Source: Alphaproteobacteria bacterium (GTDB lineage Bacteria > Pseudomonadota > Alphaproteobacteria > JAAEOK01). Taken from it: DNA of 64,000 bases. The translations under genes and the position numbers were made by a program. Positions 35,787 to 44,844 of the stretch are shown one piece after another. The stretch's first letter is position 1. The number at the start of each line of letters is the position of its first letter. The stretch is from positions 146,534 through 210,533 of the forward strand of contig JAAEOK010000033.1 in assembly GCA_024244705.1 (NCBI GenBank), read 5' to 3'. Under the pieces are notes generated by a model. That model was not told the DNA's origin, ran no database searches, and saw nothing but the letters and a program-made list of their open reading frames with translations.

Positions 35787-36176
35787 CTATTCCTCTTCCT
35801 CATCGCGGCCGTCCCGGGCGACCAGATGGACCATGTTGGCCGGGTTCATGATCCAGAACCCGTCGAGCCCGGCGGGCAGCGGCTCGATGGCGTCGCAGCG
35901 GGTCACCCCGGCGCCCTTGAGGTAGGCCGCCGCGCCAGCGGTGTCGCCGGTGTTGATCTCGAGCCACAGTTCGGCCTGGGACACGCCCTCGACACGGTCG
36001 ATCCACAGGATCATCGGGCCGAAGGCGAAGGCGGTGAGGACGCCGGTGCGCTCCTCGACCACCGTGAGCCCGAGGGTATCGCGGTAGAAGCCGACCACCG
36101 CCTCGTATTCATGGCCCGGCACCTTCATCGCCACATTGGGACCGCCGCTGAAGTCCGGCCGCGATGCGTGTTTCAT
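35787..36176 (-). CDS. VOC/glyoxalase-family protein
   Basis: This 129-aa protein starts at 36176 after AGGAGACGGCA. It has one vicinal-oxygen-chelate repeat pair: VGFYRDTLGLTVVEERTG, AFGPMILWIDRV, ELWLEINTGDTAGAAAYLKG and GFWIMNPANMVHLV. The acidic tail ends in DEEEE. Substrate unknown. The region upstream carries a decayed glycosyltransferase 3' end that reads into it. Confidence 0.82.
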   Translation of the reverse strand: MKHASRPDFSGGPNVAMKVPGHEYEAVVGFYRDTLGLTVVEERTGVLTAFAFGPMILWIDRVEGVSQAELWLEINTGDTAGAAAYLKGAGVTRCDAIEPLPAGLDGFWIMNPANMVHLVARDGRDEEEE

Positions 36177-36181
36177 TGCCG

Positions 36182-36321
36182 TCTCCTGTATTGCCTGCAC
36201 CAAGTCTCGCCCCAACCGCTCGTCGAGCGCCTTCGCCACGCGCGACGCTGTCCTCGTCCGGGCCTTGGCGATACAACCGGAGCGACGGGTACCAGGGGCC
36301 GTCGTCGCGGTACCAACACGA
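36182..36321 (-). pseudogene. decayed copy of a TPR-glycosyltransferase 3' end
   Basis: The minus strand reads CWYRDDGPWYPSLRLYRQGP in one frame and then VAKALDERLG in another. These match NRDDSPWYPSLRLFRQGTDE and VAAALDERLR at the end of the gene at 37053-38957. The stop codon is also lost. A DNA-level match extends a few bases past the coding end. It is a frameshifted fragment left by duplication or recombination. Confidence 0.75.
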
Positions 36322-36378
36322 CCCGATGAGTGTCCGTATTTCGTCCGAGGCGCCAAGCGACGCCGAACTTGGCCAGAC

Positions 36379-36434
36379 TCTAATTGGTATCTCGACATTC
36401 TTCCAAATTGGATGTTTTGAAATAGCCAATTAGA
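36379..36434. promoter_or_regulatory. 9-bp inverted repeat upstream of the second AhpD-like gene
   Basis: TCTAATTGG (36379-36387) and CCAATTAGA (36426-36434) are exact complements separated by 38 bp in an AT-richer gap, ending 68 nt before the gene at 36503. It could be a paired operator or the trace of an insertion end. Apart from this and the decayed fragment, I see nothing else in 36177-36502. Confidence 0.4.
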
Positions 36435-36502
36435 CGTTATCCCAAGGTCAAATCGACGGTCCCAATTGCGATTGTGGGTAGCGGCCCTAAAGGAGCACCG
36501 AG

Positions 36503-36943
36503 ATGATCGAGCGACTCAACTATCTTGAGATCAATTCGAAGGCAACCAATGGGCTCGCTGCCGCCAGCAAGCATCTAGCCTCGATTGACAGCAAGTTGCG
36601 CGCGATCGTGGAGTTGCGGGTCTCCCAGATCAACGGGTGTGTCTACTGTGTCGACCTTCATGCAACTCAGGCGAGGGCCGCGGGCGAAACCCGACAGCGC
36701 CTCGATTGCATTGCTGTTTGGCGCGAGTGCCAATTCTTTGACGATCGCGAGCGCGCCGCTCTCGCCTGGGCGGAAGCCGTTACGCTCCTGCCCGACACGA
36801 ACGCACCCGACAAACTATACAACCGCCTGAAGGAGCACTTCTCCGAACAACAGATCGTCGACTTGACACTGATTGTCTCGCTAATGAACGCGTGGAATCG
36901 CCTTGCCGTGGGTTTTCGGCACGGACCCGATGCTCGAAATTGA
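36503..36943 (+). CDS. AhpD-like CMD-family protein (second copy)
   Basis: This 146-aa protein carries INGCVYCVDLHATQARAAGE (43-62), the CxxCxxxH motif of alkylhydroperoxidase-like CMD proteins, and the family C-terminus LTLIVSLMNAWNRLAVGF. AAAGGAG lies 9-15 nt upstream. Its composition is less GC-rich than neighbours, and it sits between the decayed and the intact copy of a glycosyltransferase 3' end, so it may have arrived with that rearrangement. Confidence 0.88.
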   Translation: MIERLNYLEINSKATNGLAAASKHLASIDSKLRAIVELRVSQINGCVYCVDLHATQARAAGETRQRLDCIAVWRECQFFDDRERAALAWAEAVTLLPDTNAPDKLYNRLKEHFSEQQIVDLTLIVSLMNAWNRLAVGFRHGPDARN

Positions 36944-37052
36944 TCGAAGTCTCAAGTTAATGCGCAAGCATTGAGATACGACCCTGCAACGCCCGCCCAC
37001 CGCTTCGTAGTCACGCCCCGGCGATCGCCACTTCGAATTCCCCCGCCAAGCC

Positions 37053-38957
37053 TCACCTCAACCGCTCGTCAAGCGCGGCGGCCACCCGCCCGACGACGGC
37101 GGCGCTGTCCTCGTCGGTACCTTGGCGGAACAGCCGCAGCGACGGGTACCAGGGGCTGTCGTCACGGTTGAGGAACCAGCGCCAGTAGGGCGCCTGGGGC
37201 AGCAGCGTCCAACACGGCACGCCGAGGGCGCCGGCCATATGGACGGTGCTGTTCGAGATCGAGACGACGAGGTCCATCGCCGCCACCTGGGCGGCGAAGG
37301 CGTCGAGGTCGCGCAGCGCATCGATTGTGTCGTCGTGATGGATGGCGATGCCCAAGGCGCGGGCGGCGGCCTCGCGCTCGGCGCGGCGGTCGCCGTATTG
37401 CAGGTCGAAGACGGCGATCCCGGGCCGGTCGAGGATCGGCCGCCAGTCGGCGAGCGCGGCATGGCGTTGCCCCCATTTTGGGTTGCGGCTGTACCACGAG
37501 ATGCCGATACGAAGCCCCGAGGCCAGATTCGCATAGCGCCCGCGGAGGTCGGCGACGCGCGCCGGATCGGCGACCAGGAACGGCGACCCGAGGCGGAGCT
37601 CGTCGGGCCCACCGGCGAGGTGGCCGAACAGGCTGCCGGACGGAATCTGATAATCGATCGGGCGGGCGGCCAGGCCGGGATCGACGGCGCCGTCGACGCC
37701 GCGCGGATAGATATCGGCACCGGCAAAGGAGCGCGCGAACAGCGGCGCCAGGCGGGCCTCGGCCTCGACGGCGATCGCGGCCCCGCGCGCCATGAGTCCG
37801 GGGATCAGGCCGGCCATCATGATCTCGTCGCCGACGCCCTGTTCGCCCCACACCAGGATGGTCTTGCCGGCGAGATCCTGGCCGGTCCAGGGCGGCTGGG
37901 CGAAGGGCCGCCGCGACGATTGGAACCCCGCCGTCTTCCAACGCCACGCGTATTCGCGGCAGCCGTTTTCGAAGTCGCCGGTGAGCAGCAGGGTGGTGCC
38001 CAGGTTCAGGTGCGCCACGGCATCGTCGGGCACGATACTGACGCCGTCGCGATAGGCGTCGAGCGCGGCCGCGACGCGCCCCTGGTTGAGCAGCGCCGTG
38101 CCCAGGTTGATCCGGCTCGCCGCCGAGTCCGGATCGAGCGCGACGGCGCGGCGCGCGACCGCCTCGGCCATGTCCGGCGCGCCCTCTTCGAGGCGCAGAT
38201 TGGCGATCGAGTTCAGGGTCTGGACGTCCCCCGGATCGGCGGCCAGGACGCGCTCGAACAGGCGGCCGGCGGTGTCATAGCGCCGCTCGCCCTGCATCAA
38301 CGTCGCCAGGTTGGCCAGCGCTTCCTTGTATCCGGGACGGAGGCGGATCGCCCGGCGGTAGGCCCGCGCCGCCGCCGGCTTGGCGCCGAGCCGTTCCTCC
38401 ATGTGGGCCAGATTGAAGTGGTGGCCGGCATCCTCCGGCGCATTGGCGGCGGCCTCGGCGAACGCGTCCCGTGCCGCGGCGAGGCTGTCGAGGCGAGCGA
38501 GAGCGATGCCGTGCCGCGCGGCAAACCCGGCGTCGGCGGGCACGATGCGCCGCGCCTCGGCGATGGCGGCGAGCGCCTCTTCGTGCCGCCCCATGGCGCC
38601 GAGGCAGGCCGCCAGTTGAGCCAGCACCGGCGCCTGCCCCGGTTGCAGCCGGAGCGCCGCCCGGTAGGCGACGACTGCCGCATCGAGATCGCCGAGAAGC
38701 CGCTGCGCCTCGGCCAGGTGGTGGTGGATGTCGGCGCGGCCGGGGGCCTGCCGCGCGGCCGCTTCGAGATGGGGCAGGGCGGCCGCCGCGTCGCCGTCTT
38801 GGAGAGCGATGGCACCGATCAAATTGTGCGCCTCGGCATCGTCCGGTGCTTCGGCGAGGGCGCGGCGATAGTGGTCGAGCGCGTCCGCGTGCCGCCCCGC
38901 GGCATGATGGCGACGGCCGTCGGTGATCAGCTTGGCGACATCGCGCGCGGCCGCCAT
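37053..38957 (-). CDS. TPR protein with C-terminal glycosyltransferase-like domain
   Basis: This 634-aa protein has about nine TPR units in residues 1-330 and a C-terminal GT-B-like domain: ILVWGEQGVGDEIMMAGLIP, LRIGISWYSRNPKWG and LVVSISNSTVHMAGALGVPC, ending WYPSLRLFRQGTDE. This resembles heptosyltransferase-like enzymes fused to TPRs that are frequent in alphaproteobacteria and linked to polysaccharide or flagellin modification. It follows the FAD oxidoreductase by 5 nt. A paralogue lies at 52780-54465. Confidence 0.85.
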   Translation of the reverse strand: MAAARDVAKLITDGRRHHAAGRHADALDHYRRALAEAPDDAEAHNLIGAIALQDGDAAAALPHLEAAARQAPGRADIHHHLAEAQRLLGDLDAAVVAYRAALRLQPGQAPVLAQLAACLGAMGRHEEALAAIAEARRIVPADAGFAARHGIALARLDSLAAARDAFAEAAANAPEDAGHHFNLAHMEERLGAKPAAARAYRRAIRLRPGYKEALANLATLMQGERRYDTAGRLFERVLAADPGDVQTLNSIANLRLEEGAPDMAEAVARRAVALDPDSAASRINLGTALLNQGRVAAALDAYRDGVSIVPDDAVAHLNLGTTLLLTGDFENGCREYAWRWKTAGFQSSRRPFAQPPWTGQDLAGKTILVWGEQGVGDEIMMAGLIPGLMARGAAIAVEAEARLAPLFARSFAGADIYPRGVDGAVDPGLAARPIDYQIPSGSLFGHLAGGPDELRLGSPFLVADPARVADLRGRYANLASGLRIGISWYSRNPKWGQRHAALADWRPILDRPGIAVFDLQYGDRRAEREAAARALGIAIHHDDTIDALRDLDAFAAQVAAMDLVVSISNSTVHMAGALGVPCWTLLPQAPYWRWFLNRDDSPWYPSLRLFRQGTDEDSAAVVGRVAAALDERLR

Positions 38958-38962
38958 TTTGG

Positions 38963-40141
38963 TTACACGACCGCCTGCTCGACCACCGGCGCGCCGGCGG
39001 CGATGCGGGTGTAGTCAAGCCGCGACAGATCAAGGCTCTGATAGGCGCCGTGGACGATACGTTCCATGGTCGCGCGGCCGACGGCGGGCGATTGCTGCAG
39101 GCCATGGCCGGAGAAACCGTTGGCGAAATAGAAGTTGGTCAGGTCGGGATGGGGGCCGAGCACCGCGTTCTGATCGAAGGTGTTGTAGGCGTAGTGCCCG
39201 GCCCAGGCGCGTCCCGGCTTGATCGCCTCGTAGGCCGGCACGCGGTGGGCGATCGACGGCCAGATGATGTCCTCGAACAACCAGTATTCGACCTCATGGT
39301 CGAGGCAGTCGGGGTCGCGGTCCGGCGGCGGCGAAACGCCGCAGATGAAGCTCGGTCCCTCGGGCCGGACATAGACGCCGTCGACATTGATCAGCAGCGG
39401 ATGGTGCGGCAGCTCGGCGCGGCATTCGAAAACGAAGACCGAGCGCTTGCGCGGATGCACCGGGAGCTCGAGCCCGGCCATGGCGGCGACCTGGCCGGCA
39501 CGGGGTCCGGCGGCGTTGACCACGACGCCGCAGCCGACCGGTCCTTCGGCGGCGAGCGCAACCGATTGCACGCGGCCGGATGCCATGGCCAGCGCGACCG
39601 CCTCGTCGGTGGCGTAGTCGGCGCCGAGCGCCCGCGCCTTGCGCCGGAACCCCCGGAGCAAGGCGTAGGGATCGAACCAGCCCTCGTTGGCCAGCCCGAG
39701 CGAACCGGCGGCGATGCCGTCGACGTTGAGCCAGGGAAAGCGCGCCGTGAGTTCGTCCGGATCGAGCAGGGCGACGGCGCAATCATGAGCGCGCTGAACC
39801 TCGTGGTTGCCGCGCAGGATCGGCAGCCCTTCGGGATCGGCCAAGAACAGAAAGCCACGCTCCTGGAAAGCGACTTCGGGGGCCTCGCCGTCGACGGTCA
39901 GGTGCGCGCCGATGTCCCTGAGGAAGGCAATGCCGAACTTGGAGATCTCGATGTTCTCGGAGGTCGAGAATTGCTGGCGGATCGAGCCCGCCGACAGGGT
40001 CGTCGAACAGCCGGCATAGGTCGGGTCGCGCTCGACCACCAGGACCGTTCCCGAAAAGGCGTCGGAGGCGGCGAGAAAGTAGGCAATCGCGCTGCCGATG
40101 ACGCCGCCGCCGACGATGACCACGTCGTAGCTCTTCCGCAC
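38963..40141 (-). CDS. FAD-dependent oxidoreductase (DAO/FOXRED1-like)
   Basis: This 392-aa protein starts with GTG at 40141 after GGGAGGCG. It has the Rossmann motif YDVVIVGGGVIGSAIAYFLA, the segment AGCSTTLSAGSIRQQFSTSE, and a C-terminal GHYAYNTFDQNAVLGPHPD and ANGFSGHGLQQSPAVG, typical of DAO-family amine or amino-acid oxidases near sarcosine dehydrogenase. Substrate unknown. Confidence 0.88.
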   Translation of the reverse strand: MRKSYDVVIVGGGVIGSAIAYFLAASDAFSGTVLVVERDPTYAGCSTTLSAGSIRQQFSTSENIEISKFGIAFLRDIGAHLTVDGEAPEVAFQERGFLFLADPEGLPILRGNHEVQRAHDCAVALLDPDELTARFPWLNVDGIAAGSLGLANEGWFDPYALLRGFRRKARALGADYATDEAVALAMASGRVQSVALAAEGPVGCGVVVNAAGPRAGQVAAMAGLELPVHPRKRSVFVFECRAELPHHPLLINVDGVYVRPEGPSFICGVSPPPDRDPDCLDHEVEYWLFEDIIWPSIAHRVPAYEAIKPGRAWAGHYAYNTFDQNAVLGPHPDLTNFYFANGFSGHGLQQSPAVGRATMERIVHGAYQSLDLSRLDYTRIAAGAPVVEQAVV

Positions 40142-40292
40142 TGGCGCCTCCCGTTTGGACGGGAGCGAGTATAGTGATCTTGCGCGCGCCCTCCACCGTC
40201 TCGCTCGCCATGCCCCTATTGGCGCCTGGATGGCTTTCGGCTAGTGTCGCCCGGTTCCGCCAATAGAAGTTGCAGCAGGGGAAGAACAGGTC

Positions 40293-41504
40293 TTGCGCGG
40301 GTTGGTGCCGGTAACGCTGAGCTTGATCGCCGCGGCTTTTCTAGTCGCCGGTTGCGGATCCAATTCGGCGCCGCAACGTGGCGATGAGCTTGGCCCGCCC
40401 CAGGCGACGCTGCCGGACGTGACGCCGACGCTGTACGTATTGCCGGTCTACGGCACGGAGACGCAGTGGCACCTCAACGGCGAGGTCGCGCTCGAGTTGC
40501 AGCGTTACGACATCGCCGCCAGTACCCAAGGCGGCCACGGCGCGAGCTACGTTCTCTACAGCCTGGCCGAAGCGCAGCCGGTGGCGGCGGACCAGGTCGA
40601 TGTCACCTTCTATTGGGATCTCGTCGAACCGCGGGGCGAATTGATCGGAACCGTCAGCCACACAGAAAACATGTCGATCGAGGAATGGCGGGGCCTGCCG
40701 CCGGACGTGCCGAAGATCGCCGTCGAGGCGGCGTCGCGAATCATCAATATCGTGCCCGGCGCGCGCTGGGACCCGACGGATCCGGCGGCGCGCGTGGCGG
40801 CGCGGGAGGAACGGCGCAAGCTCGAGGAGCGGCGGCGTCTCTACCGCAAGATGGCGTCGCGCGGCGGATTGGGCCCGCTGTCGAAGCGAATATTCGTCCG
40901 TGCCGAGCAGGAAGAACGCCGTAGCCGCGTCGCGGTCGCGCAGAAGCTGGCAGCAACCTCCGAGGATAGCGCCACCGAAACCGCGGACGATGCCGCCGAC
41001 GCCGTTGTCGAAACCGATTCCGCCGCCGGCCCGTCCGGGGGCACGGTACAAGTCGCGGCGGCGGCCGCGGAAACCGGTGATCCCAACAGCGACGGCGGGG
41101 CCGATTCCGCGGCCACCGGCGATGACGGCCTGTGGGCCGAGCTCGGCACTTTTCCCGATGAAGCCGAGGCGCGGTCCTATTGGCTTCGGCTTCGTTTCCG
41201 GCACCCTCGGCTGTTCACCGATCGCCGGGTCCACCTGGCGCCGGTCCAAATGGCGGATCGCGGCACGTTCTATCGGGTCGATGCGGGGCCGTTCGCGGTG
41301 CCGGTCGAAGCGATGCAGTTCTGTCTCGAGCTCCAGGCCGCCGAGGTCGATTGCATGACCCGGACCCTCGCCGAGCCGCCGGCCGCGGTGGCTTCGGAGA
41401 GCGAAGATCATACCGAGGATCATGGCGACGATCGGAGTTCCGCGATCCGGACCGAAAATCTCGACTCTCCGGAAACCCCGACCCCATCGCCGACCAACGA
41501 CTGA
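40293..41504 (+). CDS. lipoprotein with C-terminal SPOR domain
   Basis: This 403-aa protein starts with TTG at 40293 (AGGGGAAG about 10 nt upstream). The lipobox is FLVAGC (Cys21). Residues about 285-355 (LWAELGTFPDEAEARSYWLR to FYRVDAGPF and FCLELQAAEVDC) fit a SPOR domain, which binds denuded septal peptidoglycan. The middle is a coiled coil (EERRKLEERRRLYRKM) and a long Ala/Asp/Glu-rich linker. A role at the septum or outer envelope is likely. Confidence 0.75.
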   Translation: MRGLVPVTLSLIAAAFLVAGCGSNSAPQRGDELGPPQATLPDVTPTLYVLPVYGTETQWHLNGEVALELQRYDIAASTQGGHGASYVLYSLAEAQPVAADQVDVTFYWDLVEPRGELIGTVSHTENMSIEEWRGLPPDVPKIAVEAASRIINIVPGARWDPTDPAARVAAREERRKLEERRRLYRKMASRGGLGPLSKRIFVRAEQEERRSRVAVAQKLAATSEDSATETADDAADAVVETDSAAGPSGGTVQVAAAAAETGDPNSDGGADSAATGDDGLWAELGTFPDEAEARSYWLRLRFRHPRLFTDRRVHLAPVQMADRGTFYRVDAGPFAVPVEAMQFCLELQAAEVDCMTRTLAEPPAAVASESEDHTEDHGDDRSSAIRTENLDSPETPTPSPTND

Positions 41505-41513
41505 CCGCGTATC

Positions 41514-42791
41514 ATGGAAGAACCGCGGGACGAATCCGGGTGGTCCATCGATTCGGTGCGCGTGGTGGCGAGCTTCACCGTCATCACCATCATCAGCCAA
41601 TTCTATCGTTCGGCGGTCGCCGTCATCGCGCCCGACCTTGCCGTCGAACTGTCGTTGTCACCGGAAGCGCTGGGCGCCGTCGGCGGTGGATTCTTCATCG
41701 GCATCGCGGCGATGCAGCTGCCGGTCGGCATTCTGCTCGATCGCTTCGGCGCGCGGCGGACGACCCCATTGCTCCTCGCATTGGCGGTCATCGGCGCGGT
41801 CGAGTTTTCGCAAGCGCACGGATTCTGGGGCCTGTTGTTCGGCCAGGTGTTGATCGGCATGGGCTGCGCCGGCGTTTTCATGGGCGCGCTGGTTACCATC
41901 TCCCGCTGGTTCCCGGTGCAGCGGTTCGCGATGGTCGGATCGTTCGTCGTCGCGATCAGCGGTATCGGGCTGCTGCTGTCGGCCACGCCTCTGGCCTGGG
42001 TGTCGGAACTGATCGGATGGCGCCATGCGTTTCTCCTGGTGGCCGCCGCCACGGCGTTGTTCGGCGCATTCGTCTTCATCCTTGCGCGCGACGCACCGCC
42101 GGACCACGACTACCACCGCCGGCCGCCGGAAAGCCTGGCCAGCACGATGCGGGGATTGCGGGAGATATTCCGCCACCACGACCTGCCCGCCCTGTTGGCG
42201 ATCACCTTCGTCGCCTATGCCGCCGTCTTCGCGGTCCGCGGGCTGTGGGGCGGGCCCTACCTTTCCGACGTCCATGGACTCGGCCCGGTCGCCCGCGGCA
42301 ACGTGCTGTTCTTTCTCTCGCTCGGAACCATCGGTGGGATACTCATCTTTGGCCCGCTTGACAGTTTCCTCGGCCGCCGCCGCATGCTGATACTCGGTGG
42401 CGCGACCCTGTCGGTCCTGATCCTAACCGCGCTCGCCCTGGCGCCGAGCCTGCCGATCGTTGTCGTCACCTTGCTGTTCGCCCTGCTTGGGGCGAGCGGC
42501 GCTTATTCGATGTCGCTGATCGCCCACGGCCGTGCGCTGTTCTCCGACCACCTCGTCGGCCGCGCGGTGACGGTGGTGAACTTCGCCAATTTTGTCGGCG
42601 TCGGCGTGATCCAGATCGTTTCCGGGGTGATCATCGGGCTCTTTCCCGAATCCGACGGACAACCGCCAGAGGCCGCGTATCGCGCGGTATTCGGCTTTAT
42701 CGCCGTCGCCCTCGCGGTCGCCGCCATTCTCTACAGCAGGGCGCCGGAACCCGGGCACATCCGGCGAACGGAGGGCGACGCCCGGCTTTAG
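41514..42791 (+). CDS. MFS transporter
   Basis: This 425-aa protein has twelve hydrophobic helices. The loop 2-3 motif reads DRFGARRTTPLLLAL and the central loop is RDAPPDHDYHRRPPES. It belongs to the general nitrate/nitrite or sugar-phosphate-like MFS antiporters. It starts 9 nt after the SPOR lipoprotein stop and is probably cotranscribed with it. The substrate is not evident. Confidence 0.88.
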   Translation: MEEPRDESGWSIDSVRVVASFTVITIISQFYRSAVAVIAPDLAVELSLSPEALGAVGGGFFIGIAAMQLPVGILLDRFGARRTTPLLLALAVIGAVEFSQAHGFWGLLFGQVLIGMGCAGVFMGALVTISRWFPVQRFAMVGSFVVAISGIGLLLSATPLAWVSELIGWRHAFLLVAAATALFGAFVFILARDAPPDHDYHRRPPESLASTMRGLREIFRHHDLPALLAITFVAYAAVFAVRGLWGGPYLSDVHGLGPVARGNVLFFLSLGTIGGILIFGPLDSFLGRRRMLILGGATLSVLILTALALAPSLPIVVVTLLFALLGASGAYSMSLIAHGRALFSDHLVGRAVTVVNFANFVGVGVIQIVSGVIIGLFPESDGQPPEAAYRAVFGFIAVALAVAAILYSRAPEPGHIRRTEGDARL

Positions 42792-42863
42792 GGCGTTCCC
42801 CCGCCTTGCCTTCGGCGACGGCGGTTGCCAACATGGCCCGCGACGTAAGCGGGGCGGAACACG

Positions 42864-43712
42864 ATGGAATTGGTCAGCGAGCAAAAATGCTTCGGCGGCG
42901 TGCAAGGCGTCTACCGCCACGCCTCGGCGGCGACCGGCACCGACATGCAGTTCGCCGTTTATCGGCCGCCCCAGGCGGAGCGGGGTCCGGTCCCCGTGCT
43001 GTGGTGGTTGTCGGGCCTGACCTGCACCGAAGACAATTTCACCGTCAAGGCGGGCGCGCAGCGGTCGGCGGCCGAACGCGGGGTGATGCTGGTGATGCCG
43101 GATACCAGTCCGCGCGGCGACGGCGTGCCCGATGACGACGCCTACGATTTCGGCCAGGGTGCGGGTTTCTATGTCGACGCCACGGAAGCCCCGTGGTCGG
43201 GGCACTTCAAGATGTACAGCTATGTCACCGAAGACCTGCCGGCGCTGATCTTCGATCGATTTCCGGGGGATCGCGCGCGGCAGGGTATTTTCGGCCATTC
43301 GATGGGCGGACACGGCGCGTTGACGATCGCCTTGCGCCACCCCGGGACCTACCGCTCGGTTTCCGCCTTTGCGCCGATCTCGGCGCCGACCCAGTGCCCC
43401 TGGGGCCGCAAGGCTTTCACCGGATACTTCGGCGGCCACGACGGCGACCGTCGCGAGCGCGCACGCGGACACGACGCGGTCGCGCTGATCGAGGACGGCG
43501 CGCGGTTCGATGCCACGATCCTGGTCGATCAGGGCGACGCCGATCCATTCCTCGACGAACAGCTGCGCCCCGAGCTTCTGCGGGCGGCCTGCGCGGCGGC
43601 GGCCCAGCCGCTGACCTATCGCCTGCAGCCCGGCTACGACCACTCCTACTTCTTTATCGCGACCTTCATCGCCGACCACATCGTCCACCACGCCGAAATG
43701 CTTTGCGATTAG
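42864..43712 (+). CDS. fghA: S-formylglutathione hydrolase
   Basis: This 282-aa esterase-D-family protein has WWLSGLTCTEDNF, GHSMGGHGALT (Ser146) and GYDHSYFFIATF (His), with the acid in VDQGDADPFL. It hydrolyses S-formylglutathione to formate and glutathione in formaldehyde detoxification. Formaldehyde also arises from sarcosine oxidation, so it may serve soxBDAG. The usual partner, class III alcohol dehydrogenase, is not adjacent; the ADH at 48365 is a different subgroup candidate. Confidence 0.93.
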   Translation: MELVSEQKCFGGVQGVYRHASAATGTDMQFAVYRPPQAERGPVPVLWWLSGLTCTEDNFTVKAGAQRSAAERGVMLVMPDTSPRGDGVPDDDAYDFGQGAGFYVDATEAPWSGHFKMYSYVTEDLPALIFDRFPGDRARQGIFGHSMGGHGALTIALRHPGTYRSVSAFAPISAPTQCPWGRKAFTGYFGGHDGDRRERARGHDAVALIEDGARFDATILVDQGDADPFLDEQLRPELLRAACAAAAQPLTYRLQPGYDHSYFFIATFIADHIVHHAEMLCD

Positions 43713-44827
43713 CCCTGCCAGCCCGCGTCGTCGTCGGGGTTTCGCTCATCCTGACACTGACCGGCTGCCTGTCGTCCGAAAGCCGCGAAGCGGTTCGGGT
43801 ATTGCGCGACATCGAAGCCGGGCCGGGGCCCAGCGACCTCAAGGCGGCGACGCCGTCGCCGACCCGCCGCACGATCTTCTTCGACATCGACGGCCGGCGG
43901 ACCCCGGCGGACGTCTACGACCCCGGGCAGGCCGTCGGCGCCGAGCTGGTGCTTATTCCCGGCTTCACCCGTGCCGGCAAGGACGATCCCCGGGTCATCG
44001 ATCTCGCCATGTCGCTGGCGCGGGCGCGCTTCGCGGTCCTCGTGCCCGACGTTCCGGGGTCACGCGATCTCCGCGTCAGCCGCCGCGACAGCCGGGTTGT
44101 CGCCGATGCCGTGCTTTATCTCGCGCGCGGCGAACAAACCGCAGTGCCGCTGGGCGTGGCGGCGATTTCCTACGCGGTCGGTCCGGCGGTCCTGGCCGCG
44201 CTGATGCCGGAGGCGGGTGACGCGATCGACTTCGTCGTCGGCGTCGGCGCCTATTACGACACCGCCGATATCATTACTTTCATGACCACGGGCGGCTATC
44301 GGGAGAGCGCGAGCGCTGATTGGCGCTTCGGCGACCCCTACCCGGCGAGCAAATGGATATTCCTTGCCGGCAACGCCGAGGCCCTCGAAAACCCATCGGA
44401 CCGTGCCCTGCTGCGCCGCATCGCCGACCGCCGCACCGCCGATCCGGCGGCGCCGATCGGCGACCTCGAGAGCGGCCTGGGGCCCGACGGCCGTGCCCTC
44501 CTCGACCTGTTGCTCAACACCGACCCCGACCGCGCCGCCGCCCTGATCGCCGAGCTCCCGGCAAACGTCAGCCGTGAGATTTCATCGCTTTCCCTGGCGC
44601 CGCTCGATCTCACGCCGCTGGCGGGAAAATTGATCCTCATCCACGGCCTCGAGGATCGCATGATCCCCTATACCGAGAGCCGCGCGCTCGCCGCCGCAGT
44701 GGGTGAGGTCGAGCTTTTCCTGGTCGAGGATTTTTCCCACATCGATCCGCGGCCGGTGGGCTGGTTCGGGCAGCTCACCCTGATCGATGCCATGCAGGCC
44801 GTCCTCGCACGGCGCACGAATTCGTAG
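43703..44827 (+). CDS. lipoprotein alpha/beta hydrolase
   Basis: The only start that yields a signal peptide is TTG at 43703, overlapping the end of fghA by 10 bp: MRLALPARVVVGVSLILTL then TGC (Cys22 lipobox). The 374-aa product has a hydrolase core with VLIPGFTRAGKDDPR, AISYAVGPAVLAALMP and LILIHGLEDRMIPY plus a late DFSHIDP, but the nucleophile elbow lacks the classic GxSxG. It may be catalytically altered. No ribosome site is clear. Confidence 0.65.
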   Translation: MRLALPARVVVGVSLILTLTGCLSSESREAVRVLRDIEAGPGPSDLKAATPSPTRRTIFFDIDGRRTPADVYDPGQAVGAELVLIPGFTRAGKDDPRVIDLAMSLARARFAVLVPDVPGSRDLRVSRRDSRVVADAVLYLARGEQTAVPLGVAAISYAVGPAVLAALMPEAGDAIDFVVGVGAYYDTADIITFMTTGGYRESASADWRFGDPYPASKWIFLAGNAEALENPSDRALLRRIADRRTADPAAPIGDLESGLGPDGRALLDLLLNTDPDRAAALIAELPANVSREISSLSLAPLDLTPLAGKLILIHGLEDRMIPYTESRALAAAVGEVELFLVEDFSHIDPRPVGWFGQLTLIDAMQAVLARRTNS

Positions 44828-44844
44828 CCGGGCCCGTTTCCCGG

